A stretch of DNA of 64,000 bases from Paenibacillus farraposensis. Lineage in GTDB: Bacteria; Bacillota; Bacilli; Paenibacillales; Paenibacillaceae. The translations under genes were made by a program, and so were the position numbers. Below the pieces are notes generated by a model, which saw only the letters and a program-made list of their open reading frames with translations, did not search any database and was not told the DNA's origin. The stretch's first letter is position 1. Every line of letters starts with the position of its first letter. Below are positions 43,755 to 52,550 of the stretch, in pieces. The DNA lies in NCBI RefSeq assembly GCF_020736845.1, contig NZ_JAFFQR010000063.1, forward strand, positions 62,001 to 126,000, in the 5' to 3' direction.

Positions 43755-44936
43755 TCATCCTAAAATTTTTGCAAGCTCTGGCGCATCCGGTTTGAGTCCC
43801 TGCATGATGGCTATTTTATATGGAAGTGAAGCGAGGGCATCCCCAAAGCCGATCACGCCGCAAATAGAACCATTTTGTATAAACATACGTGTATAAGAAA
43901 CTTGATTTTCACGGGTCAGGCTGGTGTCACAGGCTTGTTCGTCTACCAGACCTATGGAAAACAAGGGGCATTCATAGCTGTTGGACAGGGTGACAGGGAG
44001 GGGACGCTGGTAATCGATGGAAGCACCCGCCATATTCGCGCCTGCTATTTTTCCTTGCTCTATGGCACTTTCCCATAATCCGTCTATTCTATTGTGGAAT
44101 TCGGCTACATCGCCTGCCGCGTATATATTGGGGAAGCTGGTCTCCATCTGTGCATTCACCCGAATACCGTGTCCAATATCAAGGCCGATTTGGTGAGCAA
44201 GTTCAGTATTGGGTACGATTCCGATAGAATATACGACATGCTCGCAGGGAATGATAGAGCCGTCCTGCAGCTCTACACCTTCTACGTGATCTGTACCTGT
44301 AATGCGCTTTACGCCTTGTCCAAGCCTTACCTCAGTGCCCTGTCCGGTAATCCGGCGGGTCAAGATAGCGGAGGCCTTCTCATCCAGCTGGCGGGACATG
44401 AGCCGCTGTGAAGCTTCCAGAATAGTTACGGAATACCCGGCTTGCTGGAAGGACCAGGCGGTTTCTACACCCTGAATACCGCCGCCGATGATGCATATCC
44501 GGTCTCTTTTTTGCAATTCCGCTTTAACTCTGTCTGCATCTTGCCGGAACCGGATATTGTGAACGTTCCTTAGTGAAGCTCCGTCCAGCAAAAGCTTGCG
44601 GTTATGGGCTCCTGTACACAGCAGCAGCTTGTCATAAGCAACGTTTTGCCCATTTGCCGTTTCGATGGTGGAGTCCTCTGCATGTATGGCAGTGACCTTT
44701 ATGCCGGAATACACATGAATCCGTTGATTGGCAAACCATTTTTCCTTTTTGATCAAGATTTTGTCGCTGTGCAAATCAGTGAATAGTCCCTTGGAAAGCT
44801 TGACTCTGTTATACGGAAGGGATGCTTCTTCCCCGTAAATAGAAATTTCAGCCAGCTCATCATGATCTCTAATCGCTTTCGCCGCGTTGACGGCGGCAAC
44901 GCTGCCTCCGATAATAACGTAATGTTTGTTCCCCAT
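43755..44936 (-). CDS. NAD(P)H:rubredoxin oxidoreductase (FAD-dependent)
   Basis: 393 residues. FAD motif IIGGSVAAVNAAKAI at the N-terminus, NAD motif ICIIGGGIQGVETAW at about 150, and the C-terminal FAD motif NIYAAGDVAEF. It resembles NorW/rubredoxin reductases and has no redox-active CxxC. Lies 36 bp after the flavodiiron gene and 15 bp before rubredoxin, completing the electron chain NAD(P)H, FAD enzyme, rubredoxin, flavodiiron protein. Confidence 0.92.
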   Translation of the reverse strand: MGNKHYVIIGGSVAAVNAAKAIRDHDELAEISIYGEEASLPYNRVKLSKGLFTDLHSDKILIKKEKWFANQRIHVYSGIKVTAIHAEDSTIETANGQNVAYDKLLLCTGAHNRKLLLDGASLRNVHNIRFRQDADRVKAELQKRDRICIIGGGIQGVETAWSFQQAGYSVTILEASQRLMSRQLDEKASAILTRRITGQGTEVRLGQGVKRITGTDHVEGVELQDGSIIPCEHVVYSIGIVPNTELAHQIGLDIGHGIRVNAQMETSFPNIYAAGDVAEFHNRIDGLWESAIEQGKIAGANMAGASIDYQRPLPVTLSNSYECPLFSIGLVDEQACDTSLTRENQVSYTRMFIQNGSICGVIGFGDALASLPYKIAIMQGLKPDAPELAKILG

Positions 44937-44972
44937 GCAGTATCTCTCCTGTTCCCTATAAGCTGCTTTTAT

Positions 44973-46208
44973 TCAAATGACGCTAAGCAGTAGATCCGAG
45001 ACAAATTCAGCGGCGCTTTTAATTTTCTTCACTTTTTCATCTTCCGTAGGAGAGAAGCGAATGCGCACCGGGAATTCCACATGCGTCATACCGGTTGATT
45101 GGATGACCCCGGAAGTGCTTTGGACCTTCATATTGGTACCGTTCAAGTAATCCTGTACAACTTCGATGGCTTCTCCGCTCCAGCCGTAGGAACCAAAGGC
45201 AGCAGCTAGCTTGCCTTCCAGATTCATCTTTTGCATTTTTTGCAGCAGGTCTTCCAGCTTGCCCGTCATGTCGGCATATTTGGTAGAGCTACCAACGAAA
45301 ACGGCATCCGCTGAGGCAATACTATTCAAAATCTCCGTTTCATCTGCCTTATCTACGTCCCACAGCTCCACCTTGATTTGGTTTTCCAAAAAGCACTCTT
45401 TCAGGATGTTTGCCATTTTCTTAGTATTATTTTTTAAGGTGGCATAAACAATCGCTACTTTTTTACCATCCTTGGTTTCGGTGCTCATAGATGCGTACAA
45501 ATCAATGAATTTGGCAATGTCATGCCGAATCGCGAAGCCATGGGAAGGAGCAATCATTTCGATATCCAGATCAGAAACAGCTTCGATTAATGTACGCACA
45601 TATCTGCGATGTGGATGAATAATAGCCTGATAGTATCCGATAAAGTCCTCGGTGATATCAAAACCGGCTTCATCGGCAAATAGATGCTCTACAGCCACGT
45701 GTGTGCTGAAAATATCGCACGGGAACAAGATTTTGTCTTCCACGCAATACGTAATCATGGTTTCTTCCGTATGGAGGTAAGGTGTTTCCTTAAACAGCAG
45801 TGTCTTGCCTCCAATATCGAGTTGATCCCCGTCCCGGATCACCAGAAAATTGCGATGTTGAAGCTTGTACATTTGCTGAATTTCCGGAACGGCAATCTCC
45901 GTGCAGACAATCGTAGCGTTCGTTGCCTTGGCAGCAAGTGCCGCCAATCCGCCTGAGTGATCCGGTTCCGTGTGATTGACGATAATATATTGAATGTCCA
46001 GCGGATCGATCAATTCGGCTACAGCCTCTGCAAATTCTCTGCCGAACGCCATATCTACGGTATCCACAACGGTAGGTTTTCCAGTTTTCAGCAGATATGC
46101 ATTATATGTTGTACCCTTTGATAGTAGAAGACGATGAAAGGGGACCTCACGATTATCAATTTTTCCTACCCAATAAATATCCTTTGCCAGTTGGAATCCT
46201 GGTTTCAT
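44973..46208 (-). CDS. Flavodiiron protein, NO/O2 reductase
   Basis: 411 residues. The N-terminal metallo-beta-lactamase-like domain carries the diiron ligands HxExDH (NHTEPDHSGG), then LHTEETM, FPCDIFSTH and SHGFAIRHD. The C-terminal flavodoxin domain (from about 252) has FMN loops IVYATLKNNTKKMA, VGSSTKYADMTG and AFGSYGWSGEA. It has no fused rubredoxin, which is encoded separately. It reduces NO to N2O or O2 to water in the cytoplasm under low oxygen. First gene of the four-gene operon. Confidence 0.94.
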   Translation of the reverse strand: MKPGFQLAKDIYWVGKIDNREVPFHRLLLSKGTTYNAYLLKTGKPTVVDTVDMAFGREFAEAVAELIDPLDIQYIIVNHTEPDHSGGLAALAAKATNATIVCTEIAVPEIQQMYKLQHRNFLVIRDGDQLDIGGKTLLFKETPYLHTEETMITYCVEDKILFPCDIFSTHVAVEHLFADEAGFDITEDFIGYYQAIIHPHRRYVRTLIEAVSDLDIEMIAPSHGFAIRHDIAKFIDLYASMSTETKDGKKVAIVYATLKNNTKKMANILKECFLENQIKVELWDVDKADETEILNSIASADAVFVGSSTKYADMTGKLEDLLQKMQKMNLEGKLAAAFGSYGWSGEAIEVVQDYLNGTNMKVQSTSGVIQSTGMTHVEFPVRIRFSPTEDEKVKKIKSAAEFVSDLLLSVI

Positions 46209-46251
46209 AGAAACAACCTCCTACTCGTTTTTGTTTGTCTAGCACAATTCG

Positions 46252-46293
46252 ATTCTAGTTGGATGTAACGATGAAAAAGTTGATTGAAATCAA
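46252..46293 (-). promoter_or_regulatory. FNR-dependent promoter of the flavodiiron operon
   Basis: A perfect FNR box TTGAT-N4-ATCAA spans 46280-46293. A minus-strand -10 hexamer TAGAAT lies at 46257-46252. The predicted start near 46245 puts the box centre at -41.5, the class II activation position, and no -35 element is evident. Confidence 0.7.
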
Positions 46294-46335
46294 ATTTTTG
46301 AATTTTTAAAAGCATTTTTGACTTAAATTTATATT

Positions 46336-46377
46336 AGTGATTGCAATCACAAGACGAGCGAAAAAATTCAATACAAT
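46336..46377 (+). promoter_or_regulatory. FNR-type promoter of the cupin gene
   Basis: AGTGA-N6-TCACA (46336-46351) has the same half-sites as the hmp box. A -10 hexamer TACAAT lies at 46372-46377, which places the box centre about 41 bases before the predicted start near 46384. Confidence 0.6.
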
Positions 46378-46469
46378 AAGGTCATATCGATTGAAAAGCC
46401 TGAGAGCAGCATGCCAGGTACCCAATCCATCATAAGCAAATCTAATTTCAAACAGGAGCGTGAACCTAT

Positions 46470-46811
46470 ATGAGAATATCAAACCTTACTCAATTTCAGG
46501 AATATAAAGAAGCTGCGTTTACAAAACGAATTGTGCATAAGGAAGCCGACAATGTGATCTTTGTCCTCAACTTCACCCCGAATGCCGAGCTGCCAACACA
46601 TAATCATCCAGGAGCAAATGTATATTTGCTTGTTCTAGAAGGGAACGGTATGGTAACTGTGAATGGTGAAGAAACGGCAGTTGCTCAAGGGGATATAATT
46701 CATATTACAGGAGATGAACAGTTTTCCTACCGCGGTGGTGCAGAGGGGAATTCCAGCCTGCATGTGGTGCTGACCAAAACGCCAAGTGAAAAATATGCAC
46801 AAAATATATAA
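46470..46811 (+). CDS. Cupin-domain protein
   Basis: 113 residues, a single conserved-barrel domain: LPTHNHPGANVYLLVLEGNG with two His (metal ligands), then the second motif around AQGDIIHITGDEQFSY. Small cytoplasmic cupin, possibly metal-binding; reaction unknown. Divergent from the flavodiiron operon with its own FNR-type box, so likely induced at low oxygen or by NO. CAGGAG precedes the ATG. Confidence 0.85.
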   Translation: MRISNLTQFQEYKEAAFTKRIVHKEADNVIFVLNFTPNAELPTHNHPGANVYLLVLEGNGMVTVNGEETAVAQGDIIHITGDEQFSYRGGAEGNSSLHVVLTKTPSEKYAQNI

Positions 46812-46933
46812 AAGAGAGCACAATGGGAACAGCTGCTGAAAGAGGAAGGATTCAAGATCGGTCAGTATCATCGCTGAGCGATAGTCTGAGGTCCCCAGAA
46901 GGAGAGACATGAAGATTTTTGGGCCAAGCAATG

Positions 46934-46972
46934 AAGGAGACGAAACCCCAGACGGGGATTCGTCTCCTTTTG
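46934..46972 (+). terminator. Terminator downstream of the cupin gene
   Basis: AAGGAGACGAAACCCC pairs with GGGGATTCGTCTCCTT with one mismatch, followed by TTTG. Confidence 0.8.
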
Positions 46973-47016
46973 TACATTTGGTGCGAGATGTCAGACAGAA
47001 TTTATATTTGCAGATT

Positions 47017-47095
47017 TTAGTCTTGATTATAGATTCTGTACAGGAATACGGCAGCCTCGGCACGAGTCGTTGGTGCTTTCGGGGCTATTTTTCAG
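47017..47095 (-). pseudogene. C-terminal scrap of an S-layer homology (SLH) domain
   Basis: The minus strand encodes KAPTTRAEAAVFLYRIYNQD and a stop, matching the conserved end of SLH domains (ITRAEAA-FLYR-YN). Only about 26 codons remain. Confidence 0.6.
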
Positions 47096-47363
47096 TTTGC
47101 ACCCGTAATAAGTCCTTCCTGAACCTTCAACAATTTTGTTCCCTCCTGAAAATAGATTAGTATAGTGAAAAAGAGATCCAGCAGACCTACTGATGTGCAT
47201 CAGAGGTTAATCTTGTTGTGGAGGCCTTGAGGATAGGCAGTTCTTAAGAGGTTATTGAAGTCTATGAATCGGGAAAATGATAGGAAAAGAAGTTTACACC
47301 GCGGAATACGCCATGAAGCCACCGTCTTCCGACGACCTTATGGTGAAACTCCGCCTGTACAAT

Positions 47364-47546
47364 CTACTCTCGAAGTGTCACAATACGTTCCAAAGGCCAT
47401 TCTTCTCCGGCTGGAATATCGTGTAGCGCCTATACGATTCCTTCGACTCCCGGAATTTGCCGGATTTGTTTCAGTGTTACCGTATCGTTTCCTTCACCAA
47501 ACCAACGAAGTACCATGCGCATGCTTTGCATCGCCCCATTCGTCAT
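47364..47546 (-). pseudogene. 5' scrap of mannonate dehydratase (uxuA)
   Basis: Minus-strand codons read MRMVLRWFGEGNDTVTLKQI, RQIPGVEGIV, a stop, then ALHDIPAGEEWPLERIVTLR and another stop. This is the N-terminus of UxuA with a nonsense codon replacing the Trp of IVWALHDIP. The rest of the gene is absent. It overlaps the long but unsupported N-terminal extension of the response-regulator frame on the other strand. Confidence 0.75.
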
Positions 47547-47665
47547 ATGATAGGTGTAACGGCAATTTCCAATTCCTATGCTTTCACATTACCATGTTGC
47601 TGGAGTTACTTGGAATAGTTAACCCAAATAAAAATGACGTTTACATCGAAAGGAGGAGGCAGGTT

Positions 47666-49297
47666 ATGAAGCGGCATCGAGCCATTGTGGTGGATGATGA
47701 AATATTCACCCGCAAAGGACTGCTTCAGCTCATGGATTGGGAAGCCTGCGGCTTTGAAATCGTGGGAGAAGCTGATAACGGTGAGGATGCGCTGGAATTG
47801 ATCGCCCGTGTCCACCCGGACCTGGTCATTACCGACATTCGTATGCCTGTACTGGACGGATTGGAGCTGATCCGATCTGTGCTTGAGCGGAGTACAGAAC
47901 ACCCTGCGTTTATTATCCTGAGCGGCTACAGCGATTTTGCTTATGCGCAGCAGGCTCTCCGCTACGGGGTTCATGATTTTATACTCAAGCCAATTGATGA
48001 GAGTGACTTTACGGCTGTGCTGCGCAGACTGAGTGAAAGGCTCCATCGCGAGCAGCAAAATGCACAGCTATACCACAACCACCGTACCAGCGGACTGCTG
48101 GAGGCACTGATGATGAACAAAGCAGAGGATACGGTGGTAGCCCGCTGGGAACAGCAGCTTCGGCTTGGGGAAGTTGCACATATGTACTATGTACTTGTCG
48201 AGCTGAATGACCAACATCCTTGGCGTACCGGGGACGATAGCGCTCTGCTGCCGCTTTTCCAGTTCAGACAGCTTACCGAGCAAGCGCTCCATCGTTTAGT
48301 GGACGGCAAGCATCCTCTCTATGTCCATGAGCACCGCAACCGGATTGGACTTATCATACCTGACCACTTTTTGAACTGCTATGAAGCCAAGATAGAAATG
48401 TTTATGAAAGCGCTACAACAAGAATTAGAAAGGGCTATGCCACTAAAAGATCGGGAGGCAAGCCGGGTCTTCCTTTACGCCGGAAGCCCTGTAAATCGTC
48501 TGCAGGATATCCATCAGTCCTATGCCTGCGCCAAGGAAGCAGTGCTCCACAAATACATTCATGATGATAGCGGTATTGTGGTATATGAGGAGGGGCAAAT
48601 GCCAGCGCTCCACTATAGAACCATCTGTCAGGACTTGCTGGACCGCTTGCTGGAGCAAGTGGAGGAACTGCGGCTGGAAGAGCTGCTTACGACTGTGGAT
48701 GATCTGTTTCGCAGCTTCCGAGAGGAGTGTTATGCCCCTGAGGCTATGAAAATGAGCCTGCATCAATGCGTGCTCAGTATGGTGCGGGTCATTCAAAACA
48801 TGCAGGGAAATGAGCGCTCGCTTCAGTCATTGGAGTCGATGATGAACTGGCAGGATATGAACCTGTCACTGGGTGAACTGCAGCGGCTGTTTACAGCTTT
48901 TGCCGAGGAAAGCGGGAAATATATCAGAGCTCTGCGCAAGGATTGCCAGCAGGGAGGCATTCAGCACATTCGCACCTATATTGAGCAGCATGCTGCCGAA
49001 AATATAAGTCTCAAAGGGATTGCGGCCCGCTTTTACATGAATCCGGTTTACCTTGGTCAATTATTCAGAAAAACGTACGGTGTATACTTTAACGAATTTC
49101 TGCTGAAATTACGCGTTCAGGAGGCTAAGCGTCTATTACGGCAGACGGATTTACGCATTTACGAAATTGCCGAGCGCGTGGGCTTTGGCAGTTCCGATTA
49201 TTTTGTCACCCAGTTTGAAAAGATGGTGCATGCTACACCAACCGAATACCGTAACAGCTTGAACGCCGCAGACAAGACGGAGAGGGCTGGACAATGA
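47666..49297 (+). CDS. YesN-type response regulator (AraC output)
   Basis: 543 residues from ATG 47666, directly after AGGAGGAGG; the frame is open back to 47255 but that part is antisense to the uxuA scrap. Residues 1-125 are a receiver domain (VVDDEIFTRKG, phospho-acceptor in DLVITDIRMPVLDG, Lys in FILKPID). The middle is a helical linker, and about 440-535 an AraC double HTH (FYMNPVYLGQLFRKTYGVYF; IAERVGFGSSDYFVTQFEKM). It overlaps the kinase gene by four bases. Such pairs usually control sugar ABC transporters and hydrolases; the target is not in view. Confidence 0.92.
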   Translation: MKRHRAIVVDDEIFTRKGLLQLMDWEACGFEIVGEADNGEDALELIARVHPDLVITDIRMPVLDGLELIRSVLERSTEHPAFIILSGYSDFAYAQQALRYGVHDFILKPIDESDFTAVLRRLSERLHREQQNAQLYHNHRTSGLLEALMMNKAEDTVVARWEQQLRLGEVAHMYYVLVELNDQHPWRTGDDSALLPLFQFRQLTEQALHRLVDGKHPLYVHEHRNRIGLIIPDHFLNCYEAKIEMFMKALQQELERAMPLKDREASRVFLYAGSPVNRLQDIHQSYACAKEAVLHKYIHDDSGIVVYEEGQMPALHYRTICQDLLDRLLEQVEELRLEELLTTVDDLFRSFREECYAPEAMKMSLHQCVLSMVRVIQNMQGNERSLQSLESMMNWQDMNLSLGELQRLFTAFAEESGKYIRALRKDCQQGGIQHIRTYIEQHAAENISLKGIAARFYMNPVYLGQLFRKTYGVYFNEFLLKLRVQEAKRLLRQTDLRIYEIAERVGFGSSDYFVTQFEKMVHATPTEYRNSLNAADKTERAGQ

Positions 49298-51057
49298 GGA
49301 TGCTGCGTACAACGCTTGATCATGTCCGGCTGCGGGATAAAATGCTGCTGCTTTATTTTCTCTGCGTGTTTATCCCCGTAGTGTTGACCAATCTTATCTT
49401 TTATCACGTCACCTCGCAAAATGTAAAGGAACAGCGTATGCAGGATATCTCGCGGGCGCTGGAGCAGATTAAAATCGAATTTTACCGTGAGTTTGAAGAT
49501 GCGATGGAAATCTCGTCTATCTTATACATCGATCATCAGCTCAATGAGCTGTTGGAGCTAGCCTATCCTCACCCCGCTGATTATATTGCCGCCTATGATT
49601 CTTATTTACGTCATATGTTGAACAATACTTATAGTCCTGTATACCATTCTGTGGGCGGAATTACGATCTACACAGACAATCCGACGCTGCTGAATTCCGG
49701 GGGAATCAACTTAATCGATGAGCGGGTTAAAAGCTTGCCCTGGTATAGCAAAATCCCGCCCGGACGGCAGTCCAAGCCTATATTTGTACGTACCGGCGAC
49801 GGTACGGGTGAGCAGCAGCATCCCTTTAGCCTGATTCGCCGGATGAATTATTTTTATTCTCAAAATGGCCATGAGAAAATACTGAAAATAGAGCTGCGAA
49901 TGTCATCCATTCGAGAGATTTTCCATAATCTGAATTTGCAGGGTAGTCTCTTTTTGCTCAACGAACGGGGGGAAATCGAGTATACGACCGATCCCAAGGT
50001 GGATACAAATGCCAAGGCTGTGGCTTATAATGAGCTTCAATTGCCCAAGGACACCATAGAATTCAAGACCAATTATGTACTGATGAATAGCTTGAACGGC
50101 TGGAGCATTGTGGCTGCGATGCCGGAAGATGAAGTGCTGTATGAAATGCAGACCTCCCGTAATTTTGTTCTGCTGTTAACCTGTGCGAATATGCTGCTGC
50201 CTACCTTGATCATTATCTGGATTACACGTTCGCTGAACGTGCGGATTCATCGTATTCTCAAGCACATGAAAAAGGTGAAAAATCAGCGTTTTGAGCTGAT
50301 TCCCGGTACGGTATCGCGCGATGAAATCGGGCAATTAACAGGCGAATTCAACCGGATGACATTAAAAATCAAGCGTCTGATCAATGATGTTTATGTAGCC
50401 GACATTCAGCGAAAAAATGTGGAGATTCAGCGCAGGCATGCCCAGCTTAATGCACTTCACAGCCAGATTAATCCGCATTTTCTGTTCAATGCGCTGGAAA
50501 CGATACGTATGCGAAGCCTGATGAAGCGTGAGGACGAAACAGCCCACATTATTCATAACATGGCGCGGATTTTCCGCAATTCGCTGGTGTGGAACAAAGA
50601 TCGAGTCACGTTACGAGAGGAGCTGGAGCTGATCAGCTGCTTTCTGGAAATCCAGCAATACCGCTTTGGTGAGCGAATCGGGCACGAAGTGCAGGCACAA
50701 CCCGAAGACCTGGACTATTTGCTTCCCAAAATGGTTGTGCTAACGCTGGTTGAAAATGCAAGCATACACGGTATTGAGCCGTTAAAGCACGGAGGACGCA
50801 TTGAGATTCATTTTGAGCTTCGGGCGGGGCGCCTGATTTTAACGGTAAGGGATAATGGAGTCGGCATGTCGGTAAAGCAGGTACAACGGCTGTACAATTA
50901 CATGCAAAGGCAGGAGGAAATGGGCGAGCGTATCGGCTTGCAGAATGTTATCTACCGCCTGAAGCTTTATTATGGAAGCCGCTTTGAGCTTAATATACGC
51001 AGTGCGCTCGGTGAGGGAACAGAGATTCGTATCATGATTCCGGCGGATCGGGAATGA
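49294..51057 (+). CDS. YesM-type sensor histidine kinase
   Basis: 587 residues. A membrane span near 20-42, a large extracellular sensor to about 285, a second span (about 290-312), HAMP (to about 365), then the His_kinase block HSQINPHFLFNALETIRMRS with the phospho-acceptor His, and an HATPase_c domain (LVENASIHGIEPLKHGG; VRDNGVGMS). Translationally coupled to the response regulator by ATGA overlap. Confidence 0.93.
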   Translation: MRMLRTTLDHVRLRDKMLLLYFLCVFIPVVLTNLIFYHVTSQNVKEQRMQDISRALEQIKIEFYREFEDAMEISSILYIDHQLNELLELAYPHPADYIAAYDSYLRHMLNNTYSPVYHSVGGITIYTDNPTLLNSGGINLIDERVKSLPWYSKIPPGRQSKPIFVRTGDGTGEQQHPFSLIRRMNYFYSQNGHEKILKIELRMSSIREIFHNLNLQGSLFLLNERGEIEYTTDPKVDTNAKAVAYNELQLPKDTIEFKTNYVLMNSLNGWSIVAAMPEDEVLYEMQTSRNFVLLLTCANMLLPTLIIIWITRSLNVRIHRILKHMKKVKNQRFELIPGTVSRDEIGQLTGEFNRMTLKIKRLINDVYVADIQRKNVEIQRRHAQLNALHSQINPHFLFNALETIRMRSLMKREDETAHIIHNMARIFRNSLVWNKDRVTLREELELISCFLEIQQYRFGERIGHEVQAQPEDLDYLLPKMVVLTLVENASIHGIEPLKHGGRIEIHFELRAGRLILTVRDNGVGMSVKQVQRLYNYMQRQEEMGERIGLQNVIYRLKLYYGSRFELNIRSALGEGTEIRIMIPADRE

Positions 51058-51092
51058 GTGACTGAAGCGGCAAGAAAAGCCAAACTTCATAG

Positions 51093-51190
51093 CAATCCAC
51101 TCACATACTTGTCTAAATATGTATTCTTCTTTTTTGGGAATTTCATGTAGATATTGATATGTAATCTATTATTATTCGATAGGAGGAATA
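51093..51190 (+). repeat. Promoter-region repeat, copy A
   Basis: The stretch beginning AATCCACTCACATACTTG and running to GATATTGATATG recurs at 54646-54712, and the leader GATAGGAGGAA recurs at 54855-54865. Here it is the upstream region of the secreted protein at 51195. Confidence 0.7.
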
Positions 51191-51194
51191 ATCT

Positions 51195-51707
51195 TTGAAG
51201 AAAAAACACATTATTGCATCAGCCTTATCTTTAGGTTTACTAGGAGGGGCTATTGCCGTGCCGCATGCGATCTTTGCGGATTCAGATGCTGTAACTGATT
51301 CTGCAAATACATCCACTACGGCGACCCAAGATGCTGGTACAACAACTACTGGTGACCATGTAGTAACTCCTCAAAAGATCGGAAATACTTTTGACAGTAG
51401 AGTACAAGGAGGTGCAACTGTCCAAAGTGCCTTTGAGGTTCCTAGAGGATATGGGCATGTTAAACTTACTCTGAAAAATAACTCTAGTTATCCAGTTAGG
51501 GTAAGTGTAACGCACAATGATTCAGGTAAAGAATACATCTCTGGAACAAGAATCTCACCTGGAAGTTCAATTACTTGGAGAAGTACTGATGAAGGTTACA
51601 CAGATGGTTTACGTTCGGGAAGCTACACCCTTCAATGGCGTAGTGGCAATTATGACGTTAATGCGGAATTCAATGGAGTTGCCGGTTCACAGCCTGGAGA
51701 CCTCTAA
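51195..51707 (+). CDS. Secreted protein, 170 aa, function unknown
   Basis: TTG start after ATAGGAGGAATAATC. Signal peptide to about residue 29 (ASALSLGLLGGAIAVPHAIF), a Thr/Ala-rich linker (30-55) and a compact beta-rich domain (VKLTLKNNSSYPVRVSVTHN; GSYTLQWRSGNYDVNAEF). The domain resembles small immunoglobulin-like secreted modules, but no family is recognised. A decayed copy of its 5' end lies at 54646-54920, beyond the second quorum-sensing module. Confidence 0.75.
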   Translation: MKKKHIIASALSLGLLGGAIAVPHAIFADSDAVTDSANTSTTATQDAGTTTTGDHVVTPQKIGNTFDSRVQGGATVQSAFEVPRGYGHVKLTLKNNSSYPVRVSVTHNDSGKEYISGTRISPGSSITWRSTDEGYTDGLRSGSYTLQWRSGNYDVNAEFNGVAGSQPGDL

Positions 51708-51775
51708 TAGCTTAAGGACAGCGACTACTGCCACATATACTTATACTGTGAGATAAAGTGACAGGCGAAACAAGT

Positions 51776-51814
51776 AAAGCTTCAGGCCCCTTCATCTGGT
51801 CTGAAGCTTTTTTG
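51776..51814 (+). terminator. Terminator after the secreted protein
   Basis: AAAGCTTCAG pairs with CTGAAGCTTT around a 14-nt loop, followed by TTTT. Confidence 0.8.
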
Positions 51815-51880
51815 TTTCGTTTATCAACTCACTTTGAAGTTTGAGCCCCGAATAGTCCAGGACATTCTGACAGAACCAAC

Positions 51881-52330
51881 CTATAGAAATTTTTTTAGCT
51901 GAGATATTCGGCTTTGGGACACACCAAGCCATTTGGCATAATCGTTTTGCCTGGCTTCTGGATGTTCAAGCATTAGTTTCCGTAGACCTTTAAGTAATTG
52001 CAATGTAGACTGATGGACTTTATATTTTTTATCCGCAGGTACCTTGGAAGCAGCAACAGGAACAGGACTAACACCTATGTTCCCCTTCATGTCGAGTATA
52101 CATTGCTTACATAATAGAGAGCTTTTGAAATAGCTTAAATTCTGGATCGAATTGCACAGTTTGCAGGAAGTCCAGTTACTATACTTTCCCAAGCCCATAA
52201 AACCTGTTTCAACGTCCGCATAGAACTCTAAAGGTTCGTTAATTTCAATTCCCATATTGGCCCGGATTTCTATAGGAATAACAATGCGGCCTAACGAATC
52301 TAAGGAGCGTGTCATACCTGTTTTCCTCAA
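51881..52330 (-). CDS. AbrB-type regulator fused to zinc ribbon and HTH
   Basis: 149 residues with three parts. Residues 1-48: AbrB swapped-hairpin domain (GMTRSLDSLGRIVIPIEIRA). About 53-78: CKLCNSIQN...LLCKQC, two CxxC knuckles that could bind zinc. About 108-149: a C-terminal HTH (EARQNDYAKWLGVSQSRISQ LKKFL). The full-length form of the truncated gene at 5274. Divergent from the receptor gene at 52551. It probably binds the intergenic region and regulates the peptide system; this is inference. Confidence 0.75.
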   Translation of the reverse strand: MRKTGMTRSLDSLGRIVIPIEIRANMGIEINEPLEFYADVETGFMGLGKYSNWTSCKLCNSIQNLSYFKSSLLCKQCILDMKGNIGVSPVPVAASKVPADKKYKVHQSTLQLLKGLRKLMLEHPEARQNDYAKWLGVSQSRISQLKKFL

Positions 52331-52550
52331 TTGATATCTCTCCTAAATAAGAATTATAGAAAGAAACTCACCTAATTCTTTCAACCTAGATTTTGTGTCC
52401 AAAATCTCCAATGTTTCCCTTAAAAAGTATTTATTGTTGTGTTAGAAGATGGTATATTATAAACATACAAAATTTCTATTATATAATAGATTTTACAAAT
52501 CTTATTTCGGATTAAATTTGCACAATTTTACGTGAAGGGTGGTTTTATTC

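Noticed and set aside
47255..47665. N-terminal extension of the response-regulator frame
   Set aside because: No ribosome binding site, composition unlike a receiver protein, and the opposite strand encodes an uxuA scrap; the real start is 47666 after AGGAGGAGG.
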